Part shown: positions 1 to 5,987 of the stretch, piece by piece
Layout: each line of letters starts with the position of its first letter
How positions within the stretch are numbered: the stretch's first letter is position 1
Origin: an uncultured Eubacteriales bacterium
GTDB lineage: Bacteria > Bacillota > Clostridia > Oscillospirales > QAKW01
Reading direction: 5' to 3'
Length of the DNA: 9,494 nt
Assembly: GCA_934378025.1 (NCBI GenBank)
Contig: CAKRPM010000035.1
Location: 1 to 9,494, forward strand
Notes under the pieces: generated by a model
Database searches by the model: none
Seen by the model: the letters and a program-made list of their open reading frames with translations, nothing else
What the model was told of the DNA's origin: nothing
Made by a program: the position numbers and the translations under genes

Positions 1-717
1 CTGCTGCCCGATGTACAAAACCACAAACGACTGGTGGCGGATTTGATCCGGCCGGGCGATATCGTAGTTTTGGTCACACCGATCGACGCCGCCGCGCCCA
101 AAGGTCGGTTGATTTTGCCCCAGCAACAAATGATTCGCGATATATTAGAGGCGGGTGGACTGAATATCGTCGTGCGGGAAAGCGAGCTTTCCGCAGCGCT
201 TGCCACACTTTCCGAAAAGCCGAAAATGGTCATTACCGATTCCCAAGCCTTTGAGCAGGTCAATCGGGAAACGCCCGATGATATTTTGCTGACCTCTTTT
301 TCCATTTTGTTCGCCCGTTACAAGGGCTTGCTGGAAACGGCCGTGCAAGGAGCCGCCGCTATGAAAAAGCTTTGCGACGGCGATCGGGTTTTGATCTCCG
401 AAGGGTGCACCCATCACCGTCAATGCGGCGATATCGGCACGCAAAAGCTGCCGGCATGGCTGGCCGCCTATACCGGAAAAAAGCTGCAATACACCTTTTC
501 CTCCGGCACGGAATTTCCCGAAAACCTGACCGATTTTAAACTCGTCATTCATTGCGGGGGCTGCATGCTCAACGAGCGCGCCATGCAGGCACGCGCCGAG
601 CATTGCCGACAAATGGGCGTGCCCATGACCAACTACGGCATTGCCATCGCCGAAATGCACGGAATTTTGCGGCGCTCGCTTTCCCCCTTTGATCATTTGG
701 CAAAGCTTTTTTCTTAA
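1..717 (+). CDS. hydF: [FeFe]-hydrogenase H-cluster maturation GTPase HydF, 3' part (partial at 5' end)
   Basis: HydF is the scaffold GTPase that receives the 2Fe subcluster made by HydE and HydG and delivers it to apo-[FeFe] hydrogenase in the cytoplasm. The frame is open from base 1 and ends at TAA 715-717, giving 238 codons of a protein usually about 400 aa. The N-terminal GTPase domain therefore lies outside the window, and what remains is the dimerisation and cluster-binding part. Diagnostic motifs are APKGRLILPQ (near 94-123), the CTHH motif with its Cys codon at 406-408 and the CxH histidine at 412-414, and HCGGC at 550-564. Together these give the C-x-H...H-C-x-x-C pattern that binds the [4Fe-4S] cluster in HydF, and the MTNYGIAIAEMHG tail is also typical. 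All cluster ligands are intact. A GTG at 34 is an internal valine, not the start. No terminator follows, so some readthrough into the next gene is possible. Confidence 0.95.
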   Translation: MLPDVQNHKRLVADLIRPGDIVVLVTPIDAAAPKGRLILPQQQMIRDILEAGGLNIVVRESELSAALATLSEKPKMVITDSQAFEQVNRETPDDILLTSFSILFARYKGLLETAVQGAAAMKKLCDGDRVLISEGCTHHRQCGDIGTQKLPAWLAAYTGKKLQYTFSSGTEFPENLTDFKLVIHCGGCMLNERAMQARAEHCRQMGVPMTNYGIAIAEMHGILRRSLSPFDHLAKLFS

Positions 718-723
718 AGATCA

Positions 724-751
724 TTGTATTTTTCCAAAAATGTGATATGAT
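724..751 (+). promoter_or_regulatory. Sigma-A type promoter for the DUF308 gene, with extended -10
   Basis: The -35-like TTGTAT is at 724-729. After a 16-bp spacer comes TATGAT at 746-751, preceded by TG at 743-744, which makes an extended -10 (TGnTATGAT). It lies 7 bp after the hydF stop and about 30 bp before the DUF308 start. The sequence match is good but the call is by eye only. Confidence 0.6.
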
Positions 752-781
752 ATAAACAAGATCGATAAGGAGGAACTTTCC

Positions 782-1360
782 ATGCTCTCATTAAAAGAAA
801 GAAAATCTGCAGCAGTGCAATATATCATCATGTCCGTTCTGCTGTGTCTGTTCGGGCTGCTTTTGATGATCAAACCGGATTTTTCCGTTCGTTTTGTGGT
901 TTGCGCCATCGGCATACTGCTTTTGGCGGTGGCCGTTGTCAAACTGATCACTTATTTCTGCACGCCTGTCGGCGCGCGCCTTTCGCTTGATTTGATGCTG
1001 GGCATCGCCCTGATTGTGCTGGGCATCATCGTCCTTACAAAAGCCCAACAAACCATCAGCGTTTTGTTTATTTTGATCGGTATCCCCATTCTTGCAGACG
1101 GCATTGTGAAACTGCAAAACGCCGTGGAGGCAAAGCGGGCCGACGTTACCGTCTGGTGGATCATGCTGATTTTCGCTTTGCTGAGCGTAGCGGCGGGAGT
1201 GCTGTTGATTTTCCGTCCGTATGACAGTGTAAAGGCATTGACCGTATTGATGGGAGCAGGCCTGTTTATCGAGGGGATTATGAATTTATTTGCGTTTTAT
1301 TTGCTGAAAAAAACCGTCACACGCGATGATGTGATTGAAATTGACGGCAAAGATTTATAA
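782..1360 (+). CDS. DUF308 / HdeD-like six-TM membrane protein
   Basis: This is a 192-aa integral membrane protein. Six hydrophobic segments are visible at about residues 14-30, 38-59, 67-84, 90-110, 123-143 and 151-174. They are evenly spaced, with short loops and recurring small-residue runs (LGIxxLxxG-like) typical of the DUF308/HdeD family, in which repeated TM hairpins carry a Gly-rich pattern. HdeD of E. coli is linked to acid resistance at high cell density; the role of the Firmicutes members is not established, so no specific function is assigned. The start is well fixed: AAGGAGG at 767-773 sits 8 nt before ATG 782. The short C-terminal tail is charged and probably cytoplasmic. The gene has its own promoter right after hydF and ends at a shared bidirectional terminator, so it is probably a single-gene unit. 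The linkage to hydF does not by itself indicate a hydrogenase role. Confidence 0.85.
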   Translation: MLSLKERKSAAVQYIIMSVLLCLFGLLLMIKPDFSVRFVVCAIGILLLAVAVVKLITYFCTPVGARLSLDLMLGIALIVLGIIVLTKAQQTISVLFILIGIPILADGIVKLQNAVEAKRADVTVWWIMLIFALLSVAAGVLLIFRPYDSVKALTVLMGAGLFIEGIMNLFAFYLLKKTVTRDDVIEIDGKDL

Positions 1361-1374
1361 ATTCAACCCGACGC

Positions 1375-1394
1375 TTTATAAGGCGCCCTATAAA
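1375..1394. repeat. 20-bp near-perfect palindrome
   Basis: TTTATAAGGCGCCCTATAAA differs from its own reverse complement at only one symmetric pair (18 of 20 bases palindromic). It lies 15 bp past the DUF308 stop, in the convergent intergenic region. It lacks a loop and a U-run, so it is not an obvious terminator; it could be a protein site or chance. Confidence 0.5.
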
Positions 1395-1418
1395 ACCGCG
1401 CCCCAAAAACCATAAAAA

Positions 1419-1468
1419 ATCCCGCGAAAACTACGGCAAATGCCGGCTTTCGCGGGATATATTTTTCT
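1419..1468. terminator. Bidirectional intrinsic terminator between convergent genes
   Basis: The outer stem ATCCCGCGAAA (1419-1429) pairs with TTTCGCGGGAT (1448-1458). An inner stem CGGC/GCCG forms around an AAAT loop. On the plus strand the hairpin is followed by ATATTTTTC. On the minus strand it is followed by a U-run from the A-run at 1414-1419. It can end the DUF308 transcript and, from the other side, the DUF2325-DUF3793 transcript. Confidence 0.8.
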
Positions 1469-1480
1469 AAAGCCAAAAAA

Positions 1481-1521
1481 TGCGGTGCTTTTTATTCCCC
1501 GTTTTTTTCATAAGCGCCGCA
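1481..1521. repeat. Imperfect inverted repeat downstream of the DUF3793 gene
   Basis: TGCGGTGCTT (1481-1490) pairs with AAGCGCCGCA (1512-1521) across a 21-nt loop, with one G-U wobble on the plus strand (a C-A mismatch on the minus strand). On the minus strand it is followed by TTTTTT (from 1475-1480), so it could be a weak first terminator for the DUF3793 transcript ahead of the stronger one at 1419-1468. Confidence 0.35.
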
Positions 1522-1564
1522 GTGTGAAAAAAACTTTGGGGGCTTGTCTTTTTGATGTAAGCCG

Positions 1565-2134
1565 TTATGTTCCGCTGACCACGCGATCCGGCACAATCAG
1601 CTTTTCAAATTTTCCGTTTTTTTGATAACAGCTGCGATACACACGGCTGCACTTTTCAAAACGGGCAAAATTGCGCTGTGCCGTTTTCGGATCACCGTAC
1701 ACTTTCCAGGTGCCGACGCATTTTTCGCTTTTGGCATGGTTTTTAATAAAACCGTCCACATCCTCAGCCGGGTAGCCCAAAAACAGACCCACCTCATGCG
1801 GAAAATCTTTTCGATGGCCGATTCGCCGCACCACCTCCGCCACACAAGCGGACACATTTTCCACCGGGTAATTGCGCTCTTTTAAAATGCGGCAGGCCTC
1901 CCGATCGGCAAGATCTTCCTTCAGCTTGCCGGGACGATAAAGATAGACCAGCGCCCTCTGCGCCGTAAACCGAACCACCAACAACCGCACGCCGCGCGGC
2001 ACCAATAAACGGTTAAGCTTTCGGATCGTTTCCAGAGCCTCTTGACGGGTCGGAGCGGGACAAGTGAACAAATTGCCGGTTTTCAGCCCCGCCAACGTCG
2101 GCGATCCTCCGTAAACGATCGCGCCCTCAGACAT
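1565..2134 (-). CDS. DUF3793 family protein
   Basis: This is a 189-aa soluble protein of DUF3793, a family of unknown function common in Clostridia. The recognisable core is HEVGLFLGYPAEDVDGF followed by KCVGTWKVYGD and a downstream FEKCSRVY segment. The N-terminal half contains a basic RLLVVRF region and a tyrosine-rich LVYLYRPGKL strand. No signal peptide, TM segment or known catalytic motif is visible. The start ATG (2132-2134) overlaps the end of the DUF2325 gene by 8 nt and is preceded by GGGAGA, so the two are probably translationally coupled. The gene ends at TAA 1565-1567, about 100 bp before the shared terminator. Because the operon begins next to a palindrome that also occurs at the feo promoter, an iron-limitation role is inferred. 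The biochemical function is unknown. Confidence 0.85.
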   Translation of the reverse strand: MSEGAIVYGGSPTLAGLKTGNLFTCPAPTRQEALETIRKLNRLLVPRGVRLLVVRFTAQRALVYLYRPGKLKEDLADREACRILKERNYPVENVSACVAEVVRRIGHRKDFPHEVGLFLGYPAEDVDGFIKNHAKSEKCVGTWKVYGDPKTAQRNFARFEKCSRVYRSCYQKNGKFEKLIVPDRVVSGT

Positions 2135-2417
2135 TGATTTCTCCCACGTGCGTATCCAGCACGTTTTTCAGCGCGGCCATTGACGCATTATGACAATGCG
2201 CCACACGAATCCCCTGCCCTTTGGTTTCGCTCAAAACGGTGCGCAGCATTTTGTGCGACATCGTACCGGTAAATAACACCAACAAATCGGGCGAACCGAT
2301 ATTTCGTACATGATTGCTCATTTTCGGAATAATTTTCGCTTTGCAGTCATAGCTTTGACATAAATCCTTGTATCTGCGCGTCATACACTCGTTTCCGCCG
2401 ATAATTACAACACTCAT
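2127..2417 (-). CDS. DUF2325 domain protein
   Basis: This is a 96-aa protein matching DUF2325: an N-terminal VVIIGGNE strand-turn, a central PDLLVLFTGTMSHKM strand, and a C-terminal GIRVAHCHNAS segment, suggesting a small Rossmann-like alpha/beta fold. Its function is not established. Cysteines at about positions 11, 20 and 25 and the HCH motif near the C-terminus could bind metal or be redox-active, but this is only a possibility. An upstream in-frame start at 2510 is less likely: AAAGGAGG at 2421-2428 sits correctly before ATG 2415-2417, and the upstream extension would run through a palindromic operator and a GC hairpin. The gene overlaps DUF3793 by 8 nt. The palindrome at 2435-2452 just upstream implies regulation with the feo operon. 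No convincing -35/-10 pair was found. Confidence 0.8.
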   Translation of the reverse strand: MSVVIIGGNECMTRRYKDLCQSYDCKAKIIPKMSNHVRNIGSPDLLVLFTGTMSHKMLRTVLSETKGQGIRVAHCHNASMAALKNVLDTHVGEINV

Positions 2418-2434
2418 AAAAGCCTCCTTTTTTT

Positions 2435-2452
2435 GGTTAGCGTATGCTAACC
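2435..2452. promoter_or_regulatory. Palindromic operator upstream of DUF2325-DUF3793
   Basis: GGTTAGCGTATGCTAACC has perfect 7-bp arms (GGTTAGC/GCTAACC) around a 4-bp centre. It lies 6 bp upstream of the AAAGGAGG ribosome binding site of the DUF2325 gene. Its reverse complement matches 17 of 18 bases of the feo-proximal site at 9062-9079. It is probably bound by a metal-responsive repressor; DtxR-like binding is inferred from the TTAG...CTAA half-sites and the feo context. As RNA it could also fold next to the ribosome binding site. Confidence 0.75.
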
Positions 2453-2467
2453 GCTTGTTATTTTTTT

Positions 2468-2491
2468 GCCCCCCGAAGGGGGCGTTTTTTT
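2468..2491 (+). terminator. Plus-strand terminator-like hairpin with no plus-strand gene
   Basis: GCCCCC (2468-2473) pairs with GGGGGC (2478-2483) around a CGAA loop, then G and seven T (2485-2491). Read on the plus strand this is a canonical intrinsic terminator, but no plus-strand gene lies upstream until DUF308, which has its own terminator. Read on the minus strand it is a C(UUCG)G tetraloop hairpin flanked by A-runs, so it would not terminate but could structure the DUF2325 leader. Confidence 0.55.
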
Positions 2492-2533
2492 CTGTTTCTC
2501 TTTTCAGCACCCGATCGAAAAAGCCGCTTTTTA

Positions 2534-2785
2534 TCAGCCTCTGCCGAACAGGCCTTTTTTCTCATAGGGCTGACGTTCTATCCCGCACAATTCATATCCG
2601 GTTTGCGCAATCACCGCCCGCAGACGTTCCTCCTCGGGGGGTTCTTTGACAATCATGACCGTCTCGCCTTTTTTGTGCGAAGAGGACACCTTTTTGACCG
2701 CAAAGTTTTGCCGCAGGGCGTCATTGATATGCGCCTCGCACATGCCGCAGGCCATCCCTTTAATTTTCAATGTGATCTTTTCCAT
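2534..2785 (-). CDS. Small heavy-metal-associated (HMA) domain protein, metallochaperone-like
   Basis: This 83-aa protein is essentially one HMA domain. The start EKITLKIKGMACGMC contains the family metal-binding motif GMxCxxC (Cys13 and Cys16), followed by the EAHINDALRQ helix and the ferredoxin-like beta strands to about residue 70. HMA domains bind soft metals such as Cu(I), Zn or Cd and pass them to P-type ATPases or other partners. The C-terminal tail (YEKKGLFGRG) is short and basic. No P-type ATPase is in the window. It starts 11 nt after the permease stop, with GGAGG (2793-2797) overlapping that stop, so it is the third gene of the ABC-permease-HMA unit. Whether it serves the transporter, iron homeostasis or copper handling cannot be told from sequence. 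It may be an adaptor for a metal-linked transporter. Confidence 0.85.
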   Translation of the reverse strand: MEKITLKIKGMACGMCEAHINDALRQNFAVKKVSSSHKKGETVMIVKEPPEEERLRAVIAQTGYELCGIERQPYEKKGLFGRG

Positions 2786-2796
2786 AAAGCAGCCTC

Positions 2797-5004
2797 CTAC
2801 TCAATGTTTTTCAGTGCTTCGCCCATCGGAATCCGCCGAATACGGCGCAATCCAAACGCATGAATTACCGCGTAACAAGCGGCGCCCAGCGCCACCATGA
2901 CCGGCCAAATCCACGGAGCGACATAAAATGTCAGCCAACCGTTAAAATCAATCATCATCAACCGATAAATAATTTTAATCAAATAATAACTGATCGGCAA
3001 TGACAACAAAAGCGAAACCATCATCATAATCCCGGTACTGACATTATACAAAGACGATATTTCGCGGCTGTTGTAGCCCAGTATTTTGATCAGGGACATC
3101 GAGCGCATGTTCTTTTCGGTAATTTGCTTGGACAAAAGATAAATCAACAGCAAATACAAGATCACCGAAAAGCCGCACAGCAGCAAGAACATTTGACCCA
3201 TGGAGTCCTCCAGCTGATCGGCCATAACGGTCAGATCGCTCTGGGTGATCACCGAGGCGACGAAACGATCGTCCAGCGACAGTTCCCGATTGCTGAAATA
3301 GCCGTTAAAATAATTGTCCGGCAAATCAAAGTATTCCCTGAACTCTTCTATCGGCATAAAGACCGCCATTGTGGCCGGATAGTGATAACTCCCGCCGACC
3401 GAAAAGGTATATTCTTTGTCCTTATATTTTTCGCTCAGCGTGAGATTGTCTTGCGTATCCAAGCCGTATTTATCCACCAATCCATCGGAGAGCAACGCCT
3501 TGTCTTTGGCAATATCGGCCGAAAAATACTTTGAATTTTCGTTGATTCCGTACACGGTGATTTCCTCATCATGATCATTTTTCAGAGAACGCACCGCATA
3601 TTTTTCTGCATCGGAATCCGTGCAGTCGGTCATTGCTTTTAAAATGTACTGATAGTCGGCCAGCTTAGAGCCGATCACTTCATTCTTAAAGTTTTTCAGC
3701 ATCGGCGACAGCATCATGCCGAACAGCAGCAAAACGCTGGCCAGCACCACCCCGAAAAACAGGGTCAGATATGCCGGGATGTTCTGAAAAATCACACGCA
3801 GCCGAAACCGCGTAATAAAGGAGAAATGCTTCAGCCGCATGACCCGCCGTTTTCTGGTTTTTCCCAGCTCGTGCCGTAAAAAGCGCAGCGGCGAAATTTT
3901 CAGCGTAACGCTTAATACCGCCAGCACGACCGCCAAAACAATCAATGTCGGAATGAGCGTGGTCATGATAAACGCCTTGGTATTCCATAACGTTTCATAG
4001 GTCGGCAGGCTGTAGCTGTGATAATACATTTTTACCACAATCTGTTTAAAGAAACTGTACCCGAGTGCATTGCCGATCGCCGCCGAACAAACGGTTACGA
4101 TCAACGGCAGCACCATATAGTGCCGTACAAGCTCGCCGCGGCGATATCCCGAAGCGCGCAGCGTTCCGATGGTGCCGGCTTCCTTCTCAATGGTGGATCG
4201 GGTGGAAATTCCGAACATAAAGGCCAGTACCGCCATGACGATATACAAAAGTGTAACCACCATTACCGTGTCGCCGCCGATGTCGTCGCCGGTAAAGATA
4301 ATGGCTTGATTATCTCTCTGCTCGACAAAGTCGGTCAATGCTCCGGTTGCAGCCAACACGGTGCGAAGATCTTGCGCCGTTTGATCCTTGCGATCTGTTG
4401 TGCACCGCCAGGCATAATTGTATTTAAGCGCCGTCTCATCCAGCGCGTCAAAGTCATCATCTGTCACCACGGCCACCGAAAATTTGTTGGCGTCCAACAT
4501 CATATCGGTATTATTTTTAAACAATGCGCTGTAATCGGAAAGCGCAACCATGGCGCACACACGAAAAGTTTTTTCTTTTACGGTGATGCTGTCACCGATT
4601 TTTATGCCGTTGTTTTCGGCATACAATCTGTCCAATGCGATTTCGCCGTTTTTCTGCGGCAGTTCTCCGTCCATCAGGCAAATTCGATTGACCGTATGGC
4701 GTATTTTATAAATGCGCACCGTTCTATCGTTTTTAAGGTCGAAATCCTTGTAAAAAAGGTTATATACTTCTGTCGCTTCGGGCAGTTCAATTTCTTCCGG
4801 AAGCGGCACGGCCAAGGTAAAATGGCCGTCCTCGATGTTGTATTTTTCAAAGCTTTCGTCATAAGCGGTTTTCATACTGTCGCCGGCCACCAAAAAGCCG
4901 GAAACAAAACCGATCATCAACGTCATAAACAGAAATAGTGCTAAGTATTTTCCAAGATCGCTTTTCAGCTCTCTGGGCAACCGTTTATTCAGCGGATTTT
5001 TCAT
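2797..5004 (-). CDS. FtsX-type ABC transporter permease (MacB/LolC-like, two FtsX domains)
   Basis: This 735-aa membrane protein pairs with the upstream ATPase. Hydrophobic segments are seen at about residues 19-41, 246-268, 296-318, 346-368, 412-434, 604-624, 656-676 and 694-716. Two large extracytoplasmic domains fill 42-245 and 435-603. This is the duplicated TM1-domain-TM2-4 layout of two-FtsX-domain permeases. The cytoplasmic loop after TM2 has EAGTIGTLRASGYRRGEL, and its counterpart after TM6 has MRSMSLIKILGYNSREI; these are typical ATPase-contact regions. Such transporters use mechanotransmission or extrude lipids, peptides or lipoproteins; the substrate here is unknown. ATG 5004 is preferred because AGGTGG (5012-5017) lies 7 nt upstream. 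An in-frame ATG at 5022 would overlap the ATPase gene and lacks a properly spaced site. The following HMA gene is 11 nt downstream. Confidence 0.9.
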   Translation of the reverse strand: MKNPLNKRLPRELKSDLGKYLALFLFMTLMIGFVSGFLVAGDSMKTAYDESFEKYNIEDGHFTLAVPLPEEIELPEATEVYNLFYKDFDLKNDRTVRIYKIRHTVNRICLMDGELPQKNGEIALDRLYAENNGIKIGDSITVKEKTFRVCAMVALSDYSALFKNNTDMMLDANKFSVAVVTDDDFDALDETALKYNYAWRCTTDRKDQTAQDLRTVLAATGALTDFVEQRDNQAIIFTGDDIGGDTVMVVTLLYIVMAVLAFMFGISTRSTIEKEAGTIGTLRASGYRRGELVRHYMVLPLIVTVCSAAIGNALGYSFFKQIVVKMYYHSYSLPTYETLWNTKAFIMTTLIPTLIVLAVVLAVLSVTLKISPLRFLRHELGKTRKRRVMRLKHFSFITRFRLRVIFQNIPAYLTLFFGVVLASVLLLFGMMLSPMLKNFKNEVIGSKLADYQYILKAMTDCTDSDAEKYAVRSLKNDHDEEITVYGINENSKYFSADIAKDKALLSDGLVDKYGLDTQDNLTLSEKYKDKEYTFSVGGSYHYPATMAVFMPIEEFREYFDLPDNYFNGYFSNRELSLDDRFVASVITQSDLTVMADQLEDSMGQMFLLLCGFSVILYLLLIYLLSKQITEKNMRSMSLIKILGYNSREISSLYNVSTGIMMMVSLLLSLPISYYLIKIIYRLMMIDFNGWLTFYVAPWIWPVMVALGAACYAVIHAFGLRRIRRIPMGEALKNIE

Positions 5005-5015
5005 AGACGCGCCAC

Positions 5016-5714
5016 CTACCATTCCAAATCGGCAGCGGCGGTTTTTTCGGTATTGGTGATATCGTGCCGAACCATGCCGTCACGCAATTTAATCACTCGA
5101 TCTGCCATGGCGGCGATAGCGTCATTATGAGTCACCAGCAACACGGTATTGCCGAATTTTTGATTGACCCGCTCGATCAGTTTTAAAATTTCTTTGGAGT
5201 TTTGATAATCCAAGGCGCCGGTCGGCTCGTCACAGAGCAAAATGTCCGGATTTTTGATCACGGCTCTGCCGATGGCGCAGCGCTGCTGCTGCCCGCCGGA
5301 AAGCTGACTGGGAATCTTGTCGCGGTGTTCCCAAAGTCCGAGCGTTTGAATAATTTCCTCCAGCGGCAACGGGTTTTCCGCAAGATAAGCGCCTACCTCA
5401 ATATTTTCGCGCACCGTTAAATTCGGCACCAAATTATAGGCTTGAAATACATATCCGAGGTGTTTTCTTCTGTACAAAGAAAGGGCTTTTTCGCTTTTCC
5501 CGAGCAACTGTTCATTGCCGATGAGTACGCTTCCCTCATCCGCACTTTCAATGCCGCCGATGATGTTTAACATCGTGCTTTTTCCGGAACCGGAAGGGCC
5601 TAACAGCACACAAATCTGTCCCTTATCCACACTGAAGGTTACCCCTTTTAATACCTTGGAAACATTTTCTCCCGTCCCAAAGGATTTATAAAGATCTTTG
5701 ATCTGTAAATACAT
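5016..5714 (-). CDS. ABC transporter ATP-binding protein, MacB/LolD family
   Basis: This 232-aa cytoplasmic ATPase energises the adjacent FtsX-type permease. All nucleotide-binding motifs are intact: Walker [10 protein letters not shown] (39-47), Q-loop YVFQ (Gln91), signature LSGGQQQR (138-145), Walker B ILLCDEP (158-164), D-loop GALD (166-169) and H-loop TH (His196). The LSGGQQQR signature and DEPTGALD are characteristic of the MacB/LolD/FtsE group. The start [13 protein letters not shown] at 5714 is chosen because AAGGGAG lies about 7 nt upstream. A TTG start at 5750 would fall inside the preceding terminator and adds no conserved sequence. It is separated from the permease start by 11 nt, with the permease ribosome binding site overlapping its stop codon. 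Only 35 nt separate its start from the terminator of the feo operon, with no visible promoter between, so expression probably relies on readthrough. Confidence 0.93.
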   Translation of the reverse strand: MYLQIKDLYKSFGTGENVSKVLKGVTFSVDKGQICVLLGPSGSGKSTMLNIIGGIESADEGSVLIGNEQLLGKSEKALSLYRRKHLGYVFQAYNLVPNLTVRENIEVGAYLAENPLPLEEIIQTLGLWEHRDKIPSQLSGGQQQRCAIGRAVIKNPDILLCDEPTGALDYQNSKEILKLIERVNQKFGNTVLLVTHNDAIAAMADRVIKLRDGMVRHDITNTEKTAAADLEW

Positions 5715-5748
5715 TTTTTCTCCCTTCCGCCGTGCCGTGATTTCTGAC

Positions 5749-5781
5749 AAAAACGGGAAGGCGGTTGCGCCTTCCCGTTTT
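5749..5781 (-). terminator. Intrinsic terminator at the end of the feo operon
   Basis: A perfect 14-bp stem is formed by AAAACGGGAAGGCG (5750-5763) and CGCCTTCCCGTTTT (5768-5781) with a 4-nt loop. On the minus strand it ends in TTTTTGTC. It begins 5 bp past the stop of the FeoB-associated gene. The U-run is short and partly in the stem, so termination may be incomplete, which would allow expression of the downstream ABC genes. Confidence 0.8.
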
Positions 5782-5786
5782 GTGCA

Positions 5787-5957
5787 TCATTTTTTGTGGC
5801 AGGCGCTGCCCATCGGGCAACTTGCGCATTTTCCGCCGCAAAGCGATTTTCCTTTTTTTCTGTCCCGTACCAAGCTGACAACAATGGCACACACCACTGC
5901 CAGCAGTCCCAGACAAATCAAAATTGTAAAAAAGTTTTCACTCAGCCACGTCAACAT
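5787..5957 (-). CDS. FeoB-associated Cys-rich membrane protein
   Basis: This 56-aa small protein has one N-terminal TM segment (about residues 9-30, FTILICLGLLAVVCAIVVSL), then a basic stretch RDRKKGK and a cysteine-rich tail CGGKCASCPMGSACH (Cys40, 44, 47 and 53). This is the FeoB-associated Cys-rich membrane protein family, found after feoB in many Firmicutes. Its role is not firmly established; by position it is thought to act in the iron uptake complex, and it may be a FeoC-like or metal-handling partner. ATG 5955-5957 is supported by GGGAGG (5968-5973) with a 10-nt spacer. The gene is 30 nt after feoB and just before the operon terminator. The Cys tail is probably on the cytoplasmic side (positive-inside rule from the RDRKKGK stretch), which is inference. 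Confidence 0.9.
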   Translation of the reverse strand: MLTWLSENFFTILICLGLLAVVCAIVVSLVRDRKKGKSLCGGKCASCPMGSACHKK

Positions 5958-5987
5958 AACAGATGCGCCTCCCTTATTTTTGCGCTG

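Noticed and set aside
1440..1625. Plus-strand 61-codon ORF in the convergent intergenic region
   Set aside because: It starts inside the terminator hairpin, has no ribosome binding site and runs into the antisense of DUF3793.
2418..2510. N-terminal extension of the DUF2325 protein
   Set aside because: The extra codons cover the operator and the GC hairpin, while a strong AAAGGAGG fits the internal ATG at 2417.
2537..2575. GCCT...AGGC hairpin with T-run on the plus strand near the end of the HMA gene
   Set aside because: The stem is only 4 bp and lies in coding sequence on the other strand; the T-run encodes a Lys pair (EKKGLF).
4018..4938. Long plus-strand ORF (306 codons) opposite the FtsX permease gene
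   Set aside because: It is antisense to a clear membrane protein gene, rich in His/Gln/Arg as shadow frames are, lacks domain motifs and has no ribosome binding site.
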